Made by a program: the position numbers and the translations under genes. Source: Chloroflexota bacterium (GTDB lineage Bacteria; Chloroflexota; Dehalococcoidia; Bin125). Taken from it: a stretch of 64,000 nucleotides of DNA. The DNA lies in the NCBI GenBank assembly GCA_028873865.1, contig JAPPNI010000016.1, positions 19,193 to 83,192 of the forward strand. Direction: 5' to 3'. Shown piece after piece: positions 63,495-64,000 of the stretch; position 1 is the first letter of the stretch; each line of letters opens with the position of its first letter. The notes beneath the pieces are model-generated. The model was not told where the DNA came from and did not search any database. It saw nothing but the letters and a program-made list of their open reading frames with translations.

Positions 63495-64000
63495 ATGACG
63501 ACCACCAGTGAACAACCGGCCAAGACGCGAGTCGGCAACTTCAACGTCGGCGGCATCAACCACCTCGCCCTCGTCTGTCGAGACATGCAGCAGACCGTCG
63601 ATTTCTACGAAGGCCTCCTCGGTTTCCCGCTGGTCAAGACGATCGAGCTGCCCGGCGACAACGGCCAGCATTTTTTCTTCGACATCGGCAACGGCGACTG
63701 CCTCGCCTTCTTCAACTTCCCCAACGCGCCCGAACCCGCACCGGGCGTCGCCTCGCCCGATCCGAATACGTTCTTCGATCCCTCAGCCGAGCTGGTCACC
63801 GCGATCGCCTCGATGAATCATGTCGCCTTCGACGTCGACCCCGAGGAGATCGAGGAAATGCGCGAGCGGCTAATCGAGGCCGGGGTCCGCTGCACGCCGA
63901 TCCTCAACCACGACGACTCTCCGCGCGGGATCGCGCGGGAAAACCATCCCGGCGTCTTCGTCCGCTCCGTCTACTTCTACGACCCCGACGGCATCATGCT
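63495..64000 (+). CDS. VOC/glyoxalase family protein (cut by the window end)
   Basis: The first ~168 residues of a vicinal-oxygen-chelate protein are present; the gene continues past 64000. GGINHLALVCRDMQQTVDFYE starts the first betaalphabetabetabeta unit, with the metal-ligand histidine in NHLAL; a second unit contains MNHVAFDVDP with another histidine, and VYFYDPDGIML at the edge. Members are dioxygenases, glyoxalases or resistance proteins. GAGGAG lies 9 nt before the ATG. It is divergent from malate synthase, 791 bp away. Confidence 0.82.
   Translation, partial: MTTTSEQPAKTRVGNFNVGGINHLALVCRDMQQTVDFYEGLLGFPLVKTIELPGDNGQHFFFDIGNGDCLAFFNFPNAPEPAPGVASPDPNTFFDPSAELVTAIASMNHVAFDVDPEEIEEMRERLIEAGVRCTPILNHDDSPRGIARENHPGVFVRSVYFYDPDGIM

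Noticed and set aside
62810-63586. Long minus- and plus-strand ORFs over the third repeat region
   Set aside because: They arise from the 10-bp period and GC-rich composition, conflict with each other on both strands, and have no ribosome site or recognisable domain.

Overview
The window is GC-rich bacterial DNA at the beginning of a contig: the first ~110 bases are almost pure G/C runs and look like a sequencing or assembly artefact. It carries many genes for oxidising unusual organic compounds (amidohydrolase, P450, SDRs, two CaiB/BaiF CoA-transferases, luciferase-like flavin monooxygenases, a CoxLMS-type molybdenum hydroxylase), has no plasmid or phage backbone, and has several starts preceded by a TANNNT box 6-7 nt upstream with no Shine-Dalgarno. 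This fits a marine or soil Chloroflexota (SAR202/Dehalococcoidia-like) chromosome. That assignment is an inference from gene content only.

Layout. 0.1-1.9 kb: site-2 protease with an inserted LysM. 1.9-13.1 kb: catabolic block (amidohydrolase, SDR, P450, CocE hydrolase, enoyl-CoA hydratase, acyl-CoA dehydrogenase, GIY-YIG protein, two CaiB-type transferases, 3-hydroxyisobutyrate dehydrogenase-like). 13.2-16.8 kb: a circularly permuted CcdA-like protein, a Kef-type antiporter, an alpha/beta hydrolase. 16.8-19.3 kb: two adjacent R2-like ferritin-fold proteins, one with all six di-iron ligands and one with five replaced. 19.4-24.2 kb: CopC/CopD/cytochrome c copper or redox operon. 24.3-31.2 kb: small monooxygenase, tandem SDRs, GNAT, DUF4389, flavin monooxygenase, inositol-phosphatase family, FIST sensor. 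31.2-35.3 kb: FAD, 2Fe-2S and molybdopterin subunits plus a MoaD-like protein. 35.4-47.8 kb: NhaA, MetH, coiled-coil protein, isocitrate dehydrogenase, M3 peptidase, epoxide hydrolase, Gfo/Idh/MocA oxidoreductase, DinB-like protein, methyltransferase. 56-62.7 kb: flavin monooxygenase, large secreted peptidase-like protein, isocitrate lyase, malate synthase. The right edge cuts a VOC/glyoxalase gene.

The main discovery is a complete 5,924-bp transposon at 49080-55003. It has 22-bp terminal inverted repeats (21/22 identical), an 8-bp target duplication (AAGATTTT), a frameshifted IS1595-type transposase and about nine passenger genes of unknown function. It splits a secreted peptidase gene; removing the element and one target copy restores one open frame of 572 codons across both halves.

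A second unexplained structure is a family of intergenic arrays in which a GTCC-type motif recurs every 10 bp (18161-18283, 47914-48024, and a diverged double version at 63018-63380). Two of these, 30 kb apart, share the same unit order and the same 1-bp phase shift.
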